The notes under the pieces were generated by a model. The model ran no database searches and was not told where the DNA came from. It worked only from the letters and a program-made list of their open reading frames with translations. From contig NC_061138.1 of NCBI RefSeq assembly GCF_905220365.1, positions 62,001-126,000 on the forward strand: DNA of 64,000 nucleotides, written 5' to 3'. Positions 1 to 13,048 of this stretch are shown here, one piece after another. A program made the translations under genes and the position numbers. Source of the stretch: Vanessa cardui (lineage: Eukaryota; Arthropoda; Insecta; Lepidoptera; Nymphalidae). Within the stretch, counting starts at the first letter, position 1; every line of letters starts with the position of its first letter.

Positions 1-400
1 TGATAAACCACAGATCCTCGCTAGAGAACACAGATTCCTTCCTAGAATGATACGCGAGGCTATTGAAATTCAAAAACATCCGAACTTCAATAGAGAAGAT
101 GGTTGGAGACTTTCTAACACCTGGGATCCACTTATTAAAAATTTAAAATCCCAAATCTAACAGACTGCAAGACCTAAAGATACAGTTAGTGCCTTCTGCG
201 TGCAACCGGAACGTTACTCAAGATATCAATTGAGAAATCGTTGGCGGTAGTTGTTAATAATATTTCCTTTGTTCTTCAAATAGACAAATGTCATCTTAGT
301 CTGCCCGTGACCACGAACACTGCAAAGTGCTCGAAACGTCGGGATGTTTAAAAATAATTAATATACGCGATTCATCCGTTATAAATAGTTTTATTTAAAT
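1..400 (+). mobile_element. Penelope-like retroelement, 3' end
   Basis: An open frame from 2 to a TAA at 158-160 encodes 52 residues with the segments REAIEIQKHPNFNRED and RLSNTWDPLI. From memory these match the C-terminal end of GIY-YIG endonuclease domains in lepidopteran Penelope-like elements. About 190 bases further on lies the stretch containing CTCGAAACGTCGGGATG (about 330-350), which I associate with the 3' tail of the same elements. Only the end is in the window; the reverse transcriptase would lie to the left. The frame shows no break, so the copy may be fairly young, but its completeness cannot be judged. Confidence 0.6.
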
Positions 401-659
401 GTGTAATCATCGCGAAAATTTAAGACAACATTAATTTGATGGTATTTTTCACTTATATAGCTTCGATTCGTTCGTTATTGATTATATCATTTCTTAATTA
501 CATTCCGGTTCTAGAAATTTATTCGTTAATGTTTTTACGTATAAGACGTTATTACTATAAAATCATAAATTTTTTTCAATATATTAGTAATTATATATAA
601 TTATACAGTTAACTTGATTAAATAATAAGATAAGTGAAACATGGTCATTTTAAAGTCAA

Positions 660-1008
660 ACTTTCGTAAATAACGATGGGACGGTTTGGCGAACGTCTCC
701 GTGACTGTGGCGCGTATTTGATAAGGCAAGATTATCTGCGAGAAGGAATTTGCTGTCGTTTAATGAGAAAATTCCTCGCGACACATCGAAGGCATCTGCG
801 CGTTGATTAGCACGTGTGAGCGGTGACGGCCGCCGGCCCGTGCCGACTCTCGGGAGGTTTTTTCGCGCCGTCCGCGTGATTAGATACGTGCCTATACGTC
901 TTAGCCTCGGTCCACTTCTAGTTTATCCGCTCGCCCCATTGTGTACAGCTCGCTTCAAACCGCCGCTGGACTCGTATCGGTCAACGACCGAGACGTGTAT
1001 GACCGAGC
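660..1008. other. GC-rich CpG-containing block, possible promoter or 5' exon
   Basis: This block is much richer in C, G and CpG than the AT-rich DNA on both sides and sits upstream of dachs. It could be a promoter or non-coding first exon. Short open frames cross it, but none resembles a known protein. The link to dachs rests on position alone. Confidence 0.2.
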
Positions 1009-1940
1009 ATGTTTAGAGTACAATTATGGGATTGCATTAGAAATTCGCATCCCGAATTTAAGGTTGGGGAAGGGGTGGGGGGTAAGGGGGGGTGGTGTAG
1101 TACCTACACCACCACTCCCCCCGCGCGGAAATCATTAGTTTTTTTTTTTCAATTTTTAAATTTCAATACTAAAATCATCAGAATTCGTACTGTTAGTTAA
1201 ATTTTGGAAGGGGAGAGATATAAAATTCCAATTATTGGTATACAATGTGATTTCTGGCGCTGCGCCGGCCGCTGCCGCGGCACGCTCGCTTCGCTCGCTC
1301 GGCTTGCGCAGCGTTTGGTCATAAAATCTAACCTAACCTAACCTATCCTTAGCTACTATAACTATCTACTATTTTTGTTGCCGGAGTGGCTTCGCCACTT
1401 CTGTGCCCCTCACAGCTGTTAATTTTGGCTGAAAAATAGAAACAACAATAGGTATATTTTAGAAATTTATAAGAACCATTTATCTGTATATATACTTGAC
1501 TAAATTTAATAATGCGATAAATGGATCTTTTTTATATTTTATGTTATATTGTATTCTATTATCATGTTCGTAAAATCTTCTGGGTGATTATTATTTTCTT
1601 TACAAAAGAATCGCTTCACTACAAAATTAAATTAAATTACGTTTTTTTTACTATAAATTAATATAATATAGTAAATAGTATATAGTATTTGTTAAAATAT
1701 AATACAGAAAAAAGCTAATAAACATAAAAATAATGATTTAAGGTTAATTATAATGTAAAATATCGATCCGTTACACGTAACTTTAAACGAACATTAAAAA
1801 AAAACTATGGGTTTCCGCGGGTTGGGAGTGGTAAATTTCGAGAGAGGGGAACAACCCCTTTAAGAAACAACCCCTACTATCATAAAATTCGGGATGCGAA
1901 TTTCTAATGCCGACCCACAATTATTGTTCTCAAAATTATA
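1009..1940. mobile_element. Candidate non-autonomous DNA element with terminal inverted repeats
   Basis: Positions 1034-1059 reappear as an exact reverse complement at about 1885-1910 (26 bases, core AATTCGCATCCCGAATT). The match continues imperfectly outward to about 1010 and 1940. The interior has a GC-rich foldback (CGCTGCGC near 1258 pairing with GCGCAGCG near 1308), a perfect AGTGGC-TTC-GCCACT hairpin near 1384, and about three and a half CTAAC units at 1327-1346. There is no coding capacity. I could not define a target-site duplication, so the superfamily is open. Confidence 0.5.
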
Positions 1941-4900
1941 TTATTAATTTCTTTTATATTTTTAACGTAAAATAATAACCATAGTAAAAATAACTCTAAA
2001 CGCGCATAATAATTGCAAGTACATGTATCGAAGAGACATTACCGGGCGGCGTGTCTACGGAAGCGTTTGTCCGGCAGATAAGTGATGAGATTCTTGCGCA
2101 CGCGCGTCGCCGCCGACCAATAACACACGCATTTTTTGCACGGCTCCGATGCCATTAGAAATCTCACAGTAGCTAGTCAGCCGTAGAAGGTAATGATTTT
2201 ATTAACATTCCCTTTACAGTGCTCTACATACATTAGGATTATTTAAAATGTAAGAAGTCATCACTCAACCGGCCTCTTTATCTCCGACGTGTGAGTAGCT
2301 CGCCTCTGTCGACTTTTTGTTAGCATGTTTAACGTAATTTACACACTCCTGCGACTGATACCATAACTGGTACCCATGCAGCTATTAAACATTTTGTCGT
2401 AGTGTTCATTTGACTGGAACACTAATTTAGGATTTTTTTTCATTGGAAACATTTTTCGTAAGTAGGTCGTGTAAATAAGCTGTTACAACTTGCAGCAGGT
2501 GTTCAATCCGATGTTTCATGAGACATCCAGTATTATTACGTCTTAAATTTCGTCACAGGTATTCGATTGAAGGCGCTGTTAGTTGGATCTTCTCTGAGGA
2601 ATAAATACTTTTTGTCTTCTTTGTCACCCGTCGCGGATTCGACGTGTCGACGTTGCAGGCGACAGTAATTACGCGTCGCAGTCGATCGCCCGACAATCTT
2701 GTGACGTAGTAATCGGAGTCACGTGCCGTTCTATACTTCGCGGCGTCAAAATCGGAATAACTTGATCCAATGTGTTGACACTGTACTATATTAAATGGTC
2801 CTCGAAGCGAAGTCGAACCGAAAATGTAAACATAATAAGCACACAAACTACAGACAGTACTCGAGGATTGTCCCCAAAACTTACGCGCCTCCCCGCGACA
2901 ACGAAGAAAACGCTTGCGAATCGTTACACGTCCTTGTAATGCTTACTCCTAGTACTTACCAACAGGTAATTGAGCCTACCATTTTTTAATTATAATTGCG
3001 ATGAAAACCACAGACCACGGAACGGAATAAAAAAAGGAAAGCTAATCAATGAGGCTCTTCTTCAGTTCATCTACACCTGTATAAGCAGGGACAGTTCGTG
3101 CGGTCGGAACTGGCGCGGTTTTTTCTCATCATGTCGATCAATTAACTACTGCAGAGTTATGAAAGCCCTCAATAACTTGGACCTGTTTCTGTTCAGTGTG
3201 AATAAAATTCTTTCATTCATCCATTAGAATGAAGTTACGTGTTTGGATCGCAACTCTCCATAAGGTGCGTTCTTACGTTCTCAATGAAACACTGCAAACT
3301 AAAATATTAGAAGAAAAACCAGAACTATCCTTCTGCTAGCCGCTCTTAAATGTTCGTCGTCACGTGCGCGGACGCCATTCATACGCTGTACCGTCTTGCC
3401 GAGGTTATTAAAAATAGTATTATTTATAATACAACTTTTTATACGTTATTTTACAATGGCTTTTAAACTTTCCAGATCTCATTGTTTCTTATACAGTTTC
3501 ACGTCAGCGAGAATTAAACAAAGAATTAATTACGCGAACTGTTTATACCTTATTATACGTAAAGCAGTAGGAACATATGATTTCTAAAATACATGATATT
3601 TTGTTTATGTTTTTTTGTGTTCAGTGTCTCTAGCAATCTCCAATTAAGTATACACGTATTAAGTATTAATCATAGAAGTATCCTTTCTTAGAGATGATTT
3701 ACTAACAACGTAATATGCTGCAGTTTTAAATAATCGTACAGTTATAGTTAGGTACATACATATCAGTTTGTTCTAATACTATATTAATATCTGTATAAAG
3801 TGTAATTCAAATAATTGGAGCAATAGTAGTCGGTCAGTAGAAGCGGCGACGTGAACGTAGAGATCCATACATTGTGCGGCGAACTACGACTGCAATGGCA
3901 AAATCGGAAACAGAAACGCTGATTACCTGTATTCATTTAGAACTGAGTCGTATTATTACTTTAACAATGTATGTTCGAGTGTATGTACTCGGTCTTCGTG
4001 TTATTTTTTTGTAGCAAAATTATATTTAGTAAAAACTTTACGAATACTATGGCAAAAATATTTTGTAAAGGTGATAAATGTCAAAGAATACTAAAAGCTA
4101 TACCGAACCGACTGCAGACTGTGCGGTCGATTTAAGTTTCGTTACAGTTATGACACCCGCACTTAAACTGCTTCAAACTGCACTTCCAACCGGCGTGCAG
4201 ATCTAATGCGGGTCGTGTTCGTATTAATAATTATTAGAACTAAAGCTGGTTGTAATTTGAGAATACGGTTACTTTAAAACCACGCTTGCGCTTTTTTGAC
4301 AACCCCATGCAGTCTTCCTCGCGGGATAAACCTACGATTACGCGGTACTATATCAAAAGATTTTATTAATCGATGGTCAGAGAGGTCGTCGGAGTGCGGT
4401 GCTGCCACTGCGGCCGGACACAACCGGACACGCCGCGCGCCCCGACATTCCGCCGCCGCCGAGAACACAATTAACCGATCGACCCACTCGCAGTTATGTC
4501 CGCTTATTTTTTCATCACCTCAAACCGCCTATGAGGAAAACGTCTTCGGAACGTTTTCAATATTAATACTCCGTCGACTTTGTTACCGTTAATGCCACAA
4601 GTTTAACTCACGCAATCGGTCTATTATAACATTTTTTTATTCTTTTTTATCTTTATCATTACTTTTGTATAAATATATTTCTGTATTAATCAAATAGAAA
4701 CTAATTCAAATGTTAATATGATAAAAGATTATGCAGAACAAACTTGTATGTACTTCGAGTGTGAGGGTCATTCCTTGTTCGTTTAGAACGAGCAGCTTGA
4801 GTACTTGCGCAATATCAGCCTGACAAAAGTGCAACTTTCACGAGTTCAGAGCGGTTTCTCTTGCATCAACAAAAGCTGCTTCAAATATTCGAAGCCGCGT

Positions 4901-5922
4901 GGAAGGCGACCGGGAAGGCGGTGTCCTTCGATGGCGCACCAATAAAAAGGTTTTTGACGCGGCGTGTGTTCCAAATTCCAATTTGAAACAAATTCTAATT
5001 CGATAGTCGCAAGGTCGACTTTTCAGGACGTGGCACGAGTCCGGAATACGGCTGAGGCCACTGCGCCTGGACAACCGGTTGTCTCCCCCCCTTGTTGAGT
5101 TCCGCGGCGCTCGCGCACTACCTCGTCGAGTCGCCAAGTCGACAGAACTGCGTGCCCCTCGCGCTAATAATGTATATATCTGCTACGTTACAACGCGATA
5201 TCGATGCGCATAACGCAAATAGGCCTGTGAATGTGTCGATTATACCTATAATGTTTGGTCACTATTTAGTCCCGATCTAATAGCAGAAGCTTGTGTTCTA
5301 GTTCCTGCTGGCGTACGATTCCCTTTGGACACACGAGACAACACTATACAACATTACCGTATATAATGACTAAATATACATATTTTCACAACGAATGTTA
5401 TCAACCTTGCTCAATTTGTAAAACACCATTACTTCTGGCAAGAAGACATTCGTCGTTTTGTCATTAATCTGTATGCATGTAAAAACCAACTCAGCTTAAG
5501 TTTTTCTTAAGTCACACCTGCCACTTAAAAAAGAGGTAATCATTTATTAACTTCAAAGTTCGTAAAGCATACCCGTATTAGATGTTACGATAAGGTACAC
5601 ATAACCACACCTGTTACACAAAAACATATTCTTATACGCGTAACGTACGGTATTTGAAGGTGGTCAAAGTGCTGTTTGCTTGTTATTACGATGGAGCCAA
5701 AATAATTCCCATCCCTCCACTCGGTGACTCTGATGACAGCTCGATGGTTCGTTCGGTTTCGATGAATATATGTCATTCAAGCTCATATAAATATATCAAT
5801 GTAATTGCTTGTGAATTATAAACAACCAATAAATCGCAATAAAGAGCCAATTTTGATACATTTTTGAAATCAATATAAATGTAATATTATACAAGATTTA
5901 TCATAGTAAGTTGTTTGTCAAG
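1941..5922. other. Upstream region or first intron of dachs, unassigned
   Basis: Mostly AT-rich with no recognisable gene. At least one dachs exon must lie upstream of 5923, because that exon is entered in phase 1 and has no in-frame ATG. A CpG-rich patch at 2040-2180 contains CCAAT and ends in a donor-like AGAAG|GTAATG. An open frame at 2795-2965 ends in CAACAG|GTAATT, but its phase does not fit the next dachs exon directly. Neither can be assigned. Confidence 0.25.
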
Positions 5923-8900
5923 CAGACGCATCTTCGTCAAACGAAGCGGTGCACCTCCAGCGGCGGCTGCTAAGCCTCAGCTCGGAGCTGGTCACCCTCC
6001 GCAACCATCTACACGTTGGCGGAGCGAGCGGCGGCGGGGCGGGCGCCGCTGGAGCCGCCAGCGGTACTTCCTCCAGCGGCTCGCAGCCCGCGGTGCCCCC
6101 TCGCGCTCCACTGTTACTCCCACCGCCTGCACCCGCGCCACCGTTGCAGCCTCACCACCCTCCGCCGCCTCCACCAGGTTACTCACTTTGGCATCGTCGT
6201 TTGCTCACACTTAAAGTGAACCCGTCCCCACAAATCAGTTACATTTAAGGAACTTTCGAATGCTGCGCACCAGTTTAGACATCGGAATGTTGTTTTAATT
6301 GAGAAGAACGAACAATAATCTCGCTTTTGATATACATCAATGTATTTAAACGTGTCACAGAGGCGAGATGGCGAGCGGGCAGCGGAAGCGGCACCGCTAC
6401 GGCGAGCGCATGCGCGAGTGCGGGAGTCGGAGCGGGCGCGGGCCCCGACGTGGACGACCTCATCCACCTGCGCGGCCCGCTCACCGAGGACGCCGTAGTG
6501 CGAGCGCTTCAGGCGCGATTCTATCAAAATAAATTCTACGTATGTGGTAGCTTATCCGTACAATGTAAAGCTATATCAGAACTGCCTATAGAAGATAATA
6601 TTCGCCTGCAGACGTCCGTGGGGCCGATACTGATCGCGATGAACGCGTACACGGACGCCGGCAACGCGCTGACGCCGGGCGCGGCGCGCGCGCAGCGGCC
6701 CGAGCTCGCGCGCCTCGTGCACGACGCCGTGCGCCACCAGGCCGACACCGGCTGCCCGCAGGCCATCATACTGTCAGGTGCGGAGCGACTTCTGACCTTA
6801 TTTGCGTACTCTTTGTCCTCGAGCTACGATCACTAATCTAACGTATGACCAGGTGTGTCGGGTTCGGGGAAGACGTACGCGTCGATGGTGCTGCTTCGAC
6901 GACTCTTCGACGTGGCGGGCGGCGGGCCGGAGACCGACGCATTCAAGCACCTGGCGGCCGCCTTCACCGTCCTGCGCTCGCTCGGCACCGCCGCCACACA
7001 CGCCAACTCGCATTCCAGTAGAATCGTGAGTAGCTTGTTGGTTATTATGCAATAGAATTCGAAGCTTTTGTCTACAATTTAACTAATTGGAAGAGTAATA
7101 TTTGTTTAAGACCTATACTACTTTTAAAACACAAATTGCAATGGAGACTTGGAAATTGGTATTGGTAATAACTTAATGTTGCTAAAGTATAAATCTACGA
7201 AAGTAAATCTAAACCTAATCGTATGAAATAAAGTGGGTCAAAAGTATCATGCGCTTCATTGAGTCGTGTTTTCAGGGCCATTTCATCGAGGTGCAGGTGA
7301 CGGACGGCGCCCTGTACCGCACCAAGATCCACTGCTACTTCCTGGACCAGACGCGCGTGGTGCGGCCGCCGGCGGGCGAGCGCAACTATCACATCTTCTA
7401 CCAGATGCTGGCCGGCCTCACGAGCGACGAGCGCTCGCAGCTACATCTCGATGGCTACACGGCGAACGATCTCCGGTATGACATCTTGTTGTCAGTCAGT
7501 CTTTTTTAATATGAAATTTAAAATAAATTAAAAAAATTACTCTCAAACTCAATTCGAATTATTTTCTATTTTAACGGTATAGATAAAGAAACAGTTTTAT
7601 CCTGCAAAAAATTGCTGTCTGTCTATTTACAATCTTGGAGCTCGATGCTCTATTCGGGATATTTTATATGAAGTGGGTATACTTAGGGTTCTCTCACAGT
7701 AGGTTAACAACAATATTATTTGTATTCACAATAATTACAACGAAGATATTTTCAAAATAAATGACACGAGGAGGATTTAAATAAACTAACCACACCTAAC
7801 ACCGAGTTTACTCTAGAAGTATTATCATGTCTACCGAACAGTTACTTGGCCTCTTCTCACCCACGACGACCCGAGGCCGAGGACGGGGCCCGGTTTCATG
7901 CGTGGAAGAGCTGTCTCGGAGTCCTCGGGATACCATTTCTGGACGTGCTGAGGGTGCTGGCCGCGGTGCTGCTGCTCGGCAACGTCCACTTCTCCGACAA
8001 CGCGGAGGGAACGGCGGAACCGAACGGAGAGGTAGGCGAGCTGCAGTCGCCTCAGCGAATGTATTCCGTCAGTCCCGAGCGCGTGTCACTCCCCCCCCTC
8101 GCTCGCAGGCGGAGCTGGTGGCGGCGGGGTCGCTGCTGGGCGTGGGCGCGGCGGCGCTCATGCGCGGGCTGGGCACGCGCTGCGCGCCGCGCGCCGCCCG
8201 CGGCCAGGCGCGCGCGCCCGCCAGCGCCGCCGCCGCCGCCGCCGCGCGCGACGCGCTCGCCAAGGCGCTGTACTGCCGCACCGTCGCCACCATCGTGCGC
8301 CGCGCCAACTCCCTCAAGCGCCTCGGCTCCACGCTGGGCACTTTGTCGTCGGACTCCAACGAATCCGTGAGTACACGCTACCGAGTCGCGGGGCCGAGCG
8401 ACCGGCCGTCTCGTAGCGAGTGAGTTGTCTCGTGGACGCCGACAGGTGCACCAGGACGCGGCGTCGCGACGCGCCTCGACGGCGGGCGGCGGCGCGCGCG
8501 GCCGGGCCGGCGCTCGCTCCATGGCGGCGCTCAACGACGCCGTGCGTCACGCCACCGACGGCTTCGTCGGCATCCTCGACATGTTCGGCTTCGAGGACGC
8601 CGGCCCGAGTCGGCTCGAGCATCTCTGCGCTAATCTTTGCGCCGAAACCATGCAACACTTCTACAATACTCATGTTTTCAAGGTATTCATATATCTACTC
8701 GATATCACATAGAATTTTATTGGATTCATTTTTCGACCAAGTTAGATATTACGTTCGAAGTCTCGCCTTTTTAGTCTTCGGCGGAGTCTTGCCGAGAGGA
8801 GGGAGTGACCGGTGCTCTGGAAGTCGAGTACGTGGATAACGTGCCTTGCATCGACCTGGTGTCGTCGCTCCGCACGGGGCTGCTCGCCGCGCTCGACGTG

Positions 8901-10719
8901 GAGTGCGCCGCGCGCAACACGGCCGAGCAATACGTCGCTCGCATTAAATCCGCTCATAGGTAAAGTGTGGTCTTAAAACTATCGGGAATAATAGAATATT
9001 GAAATAATCGCTCTGAAATAATTCACGCTCTTATTCACGCAGAGGTCATCCAAGACTGGCGGAGCCGAGACCCCCACACCCTCGGCGCTTTGCTGTCAGA
9101 CACTACGCGGGCGAGGTGACCTACGACGCTAGCGATTTTCTGGACGCGAATCGCGACGCGGTCCCCGACGAGTTGCTGGCCGCATTCGATACGAGAACTT
9201 GCGAGTTCGGTTTTGCGACGCACCTCTTCGGAGCCGAACTCAAGGTGAACTAAATCCCACTCACGGGTTTGATTTCTACCGAAAGCCGTGAAATCGGCGC
9301 CATTGAAAGTACTCGTGAACATCATAAAATGACTCTGGGCCGTGCTCCCGACGCAGGCGCTGGCGGCGGCGGGCGGGCCGGCGGGCGCGCAGTTCCGCGC
9401 GTCGCCCACGGCGGGCGGCGCGGCCGTGGCGGCGGGCGCGCTGGGCGCCGCGCCCCCCGCGCCCCCCGCGCCCGCCGCCGCGCCCTCCACGCTCACGCAG
9501 GACTTCCACACGCGCCTCGACAACCTGCTGCGCACACTGGTCCATGCGCGCCCGCACTTCGTGCGCTGCCTGCGAGCCAACTCCACGGAGACCCCCATGC
9601 ACTTCGATCGCGTCACCGTCGCACGACAGGTGACCGAATTAGTTTTCTGCTCGTGGAGCGCATTCATTAAAAGTCGAAGACTAATAAAAATATAATCCAT
9701 AGAAAAATAATTTATGTTTTCGTTCAGTCTTCGATCTTTAATTTTTAGAAGTTGCTTTTCATAAATTTGTCGCCGAGTTTCATTAACAATCACCCTCCAT
9801 CCATCGCAGGTGCGCGCTTTGCAAATTCTGGAAACCGTTCAACTCATGGCCAGCGGATACCCGCATCGCATGCGGTTCCGCGCGTTCAGCGGCCGCTACC
9901 GCGCGCTGTGGCGGCGCAGCGCCAGCGGGGCGGACCGCGAGTCCGGCGCGGGCTGCGCTCGCGTGCTGCGCTCCGTGGCCGCCGCCGCCGCGCCGCCCGC
10001 GCCCGCCTCGCCCGCAGCCGTGCGCTGGGCGCTCGGCAAACGACACGTATTCCTCAGCGAGGGTATGCGACAGGTACGAAATCGCCCCAGCCGTAACGCA
10101 GTTGTTTTGATTTCAGTTAAACACAAACTATGCATATATAGGTGTTGGAGCGCATGAGGCGCGCTCGCCGGCAGGCGGCCGCCGAGCGCATCCAGGCGGC
10201 GTGGCGGGCGCAGCGCGCGCGCGCCGTGCGGGGCGCCCGCCCGGCGCCCCCCGCGCGGCGCCGCCCCGCGCCCATCGCCGGCACACCACCGCCCGATCCC
10301 GCCGACAAGTGCGATCCCCAACTCGTCAAGCGAACCTGCTCGCTCTTCGGCCTCGACCTGGTGAGTGTCCACCCACCCGCTATGGGGAGAGCGGCAGCTC
10401 CTGCTCTCCCGCTCACCGGAGTCGCTCACCGCCGACGGGCGTGTCGCAGGAACGGCCGCCGCCGCTGCCGCCGTCGCGCGCATACACGGTGGCGAACGGC
10501 GTGAAGCTGGGCTACCCGCAGCAGCGCACCGTGGCGGCGGACTGGGACGAGGCGGGCGTGCGGCTGCGCGTGGGCGACTGCGTGCTGGCGCTGGGCGCGG
10601 CGCGGCGCGGCCACGTGTCGGTGCAGGCGGGCGGGCGCACGGTGCCCGTGCCGCACGCCGTGCTGGGCCCGCCGCGCGCGCCGCGCCCCGCGCCGCCGCC
10701 GCCGCCCGCGCCCGCCTGA
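5923..10719 (+). CDS. dachs: Dachs, class XX unconventional myosin (5' incomplete)
   Basis: Thirteen exons join in phase: 5923(or 5926)-6177, 6361-6777, 6853-7025, 7276-7475, 7842-8031, 8109-8366, 8446-8682, 8775-8959, 9043-9244, 9357-9629, 9810-10073, 10142-10360, 10450-10719 (TGA). They give about 1,047 residues; N-terminal exon(s) are missing. Order: short helix plus Gly/Ala/Pro-rich segment; motor from about residue 115; P-loop GVSGSGKT near 225; switch I region NSHSSRIGHF; switch II DMFGFED near 543; HARPHFVRC in the lower motor; one IQ motif (AAAERIQAAWR) near 810; a short tail with PIAGTPPPDP, CSLFGLDLERPPPLPPSR and a final proline run. One IQ motif and this tail fit insect Dachs, as I recall it from Drosophila. 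There Dachs acts at the apical membrane below Fat and Dachsous, promoting Warts turnover and growth. Codon third positions are very GC-rich. An Ala run near residue 452 looks like a lineage expansion. Confidence 0.85.
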
Positions 10720-11775
10720 CGCCGGCGCCGGCGCCGCAGTGTTGTGCCAAATGTGAGGAGCATCGTCGCAGGCGGGCGGCGGGAGGCGGCCTTCTATGGT
10801 TAGGTGTACATAGTAGTTAGGTATTTATGGGTCGAGGGCTCGCCGCGTCCGCGCGAGGGGGCAGTATTACTTCGTCTTAGCTTAGCCGTAAGCAAATTGA
10901 TCCGCTCTGCTGTCACCGTCGCCCGCCGCTCCGCTGTGACATTTCAATGCAAAGTTGATAATTGGGAGCGTTTTGAATTGGAACACTCTTCTGTAAATAC
11001 TGCAAGTACCGACTTTTCCGCCTCTGAAATTCATTTCTTGATAGAAGTACATGATCGACTACGACGTCTTCCATATTATTTATATACTTCATATATTTTA
11101 CAAAATATGAATGAAATTATTTCTGTTACCATTTTATGCATAAAACCAGTGTTAGAATTTGTACCCTGAGTTAAATATAAGTTTCATACGAATCTCTATA
11201 ACGTATGCAATGTTAATGACAATTTAGATAGATAAAGCTCATTGCCGAGATGGCGCCTTGGGCCCAGATGTCAACCTGACCTAGGCGTTGTGCCATCCGG
11301 CTGTCGGTGTGCTTGTATTAATAATTCTCAACTGATTACACATGTCAACAGAGCTTTCGGGACATTACTTAGAGTCTTTATAAGTCTTTTTAAGAGCTTC
11401 GTATAATGTATTGACTTGATATAAAGATCGTACAATGTATTGACGATAATCGAAATATTTTACCCTGACAATAATATTATATAATTATATTGATGTGGAG
11501 ATAACAGACTATTTTATTGATTAGGCTCGGTTAAGACTTTTTTATTTAAGGTTAATATGTATTTCGTGGCCGACACTCGTGGGTGTGGGTCGAGTGGGAG
11601 ACCGAATACTATATTGCAGCGGCCGGACGGCAGGGTAGAGGCAGGTCAACCTTTGATGCGCATACTGTTGTCGATGAATATTCATAATTCTCTTTATTTA
11701 TATCCAGTCTATTCGACTGAACTATACTTTATTCCAGTGGGAATAGGAGAAAAGATAAATAAACAACTTTGACCT
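10720..11775 (+). other. dachs 3' UTR (inferred)
   Basis: The sequence after the dachs stop changes from GC-rich to AT-rich and contains AATAAA at 11758-11763, a plausible end about 1.05 kb beyond the stop. No other gene is visible here. Confidence 0.5.
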
Positions 11776-12960
11776 TGAATTGACATCATATTTGAGTTAC
11801 ACTAGTGAGGAACAAGTTATTGAGTGAATGGGTAATGCATTCATTAAGGAACGATATATTTTATTGGTTTAAATGTATTTTAATGCTATTTTTGTATTAA
11901 AAATAACATAAAATTCGCAACATTTTATATAAATTGCAGAAAAGATGCAAAGCATATTCCAATTTCTGGGTTAGCATTTTTAGTCTTAAAGATTGGTTCG
12001 GTATTTTTATTTTGAATCGTGGTAATTAACTTATAAATAGGTAGTTATTTTCAGTGATAAATCATAGAAACACACAATTATATTTATATGAATAGATTTT
12101 TATTTACATATGAAATAACAGCATTTTTATAGAACATTTAGTAATTTTCTACCTTTTATTACAAATATTTCATATTCTATATCATAACCAATTAAATAAA
12201 TATATATTTAAGAAAAAATCCATAAATATGTTTAAACTAAAATTTATTCATTCTCCATACGTTTAGCAAACATCCCTAGACGAGCTCTCAATTTTAATTG
12301 TTCGTTCATCGAAAAATGGCGTTTTGAATGTTGGCAAAACTGTTTTCGTTACTTTAGAAGTGAACTTAAAGTTGTTTTTCGCAGTTCAGTGAAATATTGT
12401 TGTATTACAAATTAAAATTTATTCACCAAGAACTGTTTGTAGTAAATCATGTAACGGCCCTATCAACAAAACGCTCGTGGTATTGAGATGTACGGTTTGT
12501 TTAGGGGTTTTCCTGTTCTCATTGGAATAGAGTATACTTATAACCACTTCAATTTTACGACATTCCAAATGAAACGAATCCTTAATTAGTAAACTGGACC
12601 ATTCCGTTGATTATTGTTTGTTTTAACATCGGCTGCCATCAGAATCGACCATACATGTTCAGAATGCTCAGTAAAAATTTATTCTGTCGTGTTACTTGGT
12701 TTAAATAATTGCCATAGCGACATTTTATTGAGAGCAAGTCAAAGTATGGACATGTCTACTATCTTGTGTACTTCAGTATCAAATCAATCAATGAGCTGTA
12801 ATAAAAATGACTGTGTGTGTCGGAAACGTTCTTTGATGTAAGTCGGTCGGCTCGCGTCTCCCACGAACTTGCCAATATGAGTCTGATACCTTTATGTATT
12901 CGAGATCGATATTGAATAAATATGTTAATGTAAGATGAGAAATAAACAAATGCATTAAAA
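11776..12960. other. Intergenic, nothing recognised
   Basis: AT-rich spacer between the convergent dachs and coiled-coil genes. I see no gene, RNA or well-defined repeat. Confidence 0.4.
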
Positions 12961-13048
12961 TACTTCTTTTATTTGCTGTATTCATAATCAATACACAAAA
13001 TACATTTGGAATGTGTGGAAGCAGCGGACGAGCGCTCGCGGAGCTGAG

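Noticed and set aside
816..1200. Short overlapping plus-strand frames
   Set aside because: No start context, no family resemblance; they run into the inverted-repeat element.
1327..1346. Telomere-like CCTAA repeat
   Set aside because: Only about three and a half units inside a transposable-element candidate; not evidence of a telomere or fusion point.
2795..2965. 57-codon frame ending in a donor-like CAACAG|GTAATT, considered as dachs exon 1
   Set aside because: It ends in phase 0 while the next dachs exon needs phase 1; it could fit only with an unseen exon between.
7481..7841. A missing micro-exon in dachs
   Set aside because: First suspected from a phase mismatch; the acceptor GAACAG at 7836-7841 restores phase and gives LRYL as expected, so no extra exon is needed.
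9035..9793. 252-codon minus-strand open frame
   Set aside because: It lies over dachs exons whose phases and motifs are certain; GC-rich third positions remove stops on the opposite strand.
9896..10750. 284-codon minus-strand open frame
   Set aside because: Antisense shadow of the last dachs exons.
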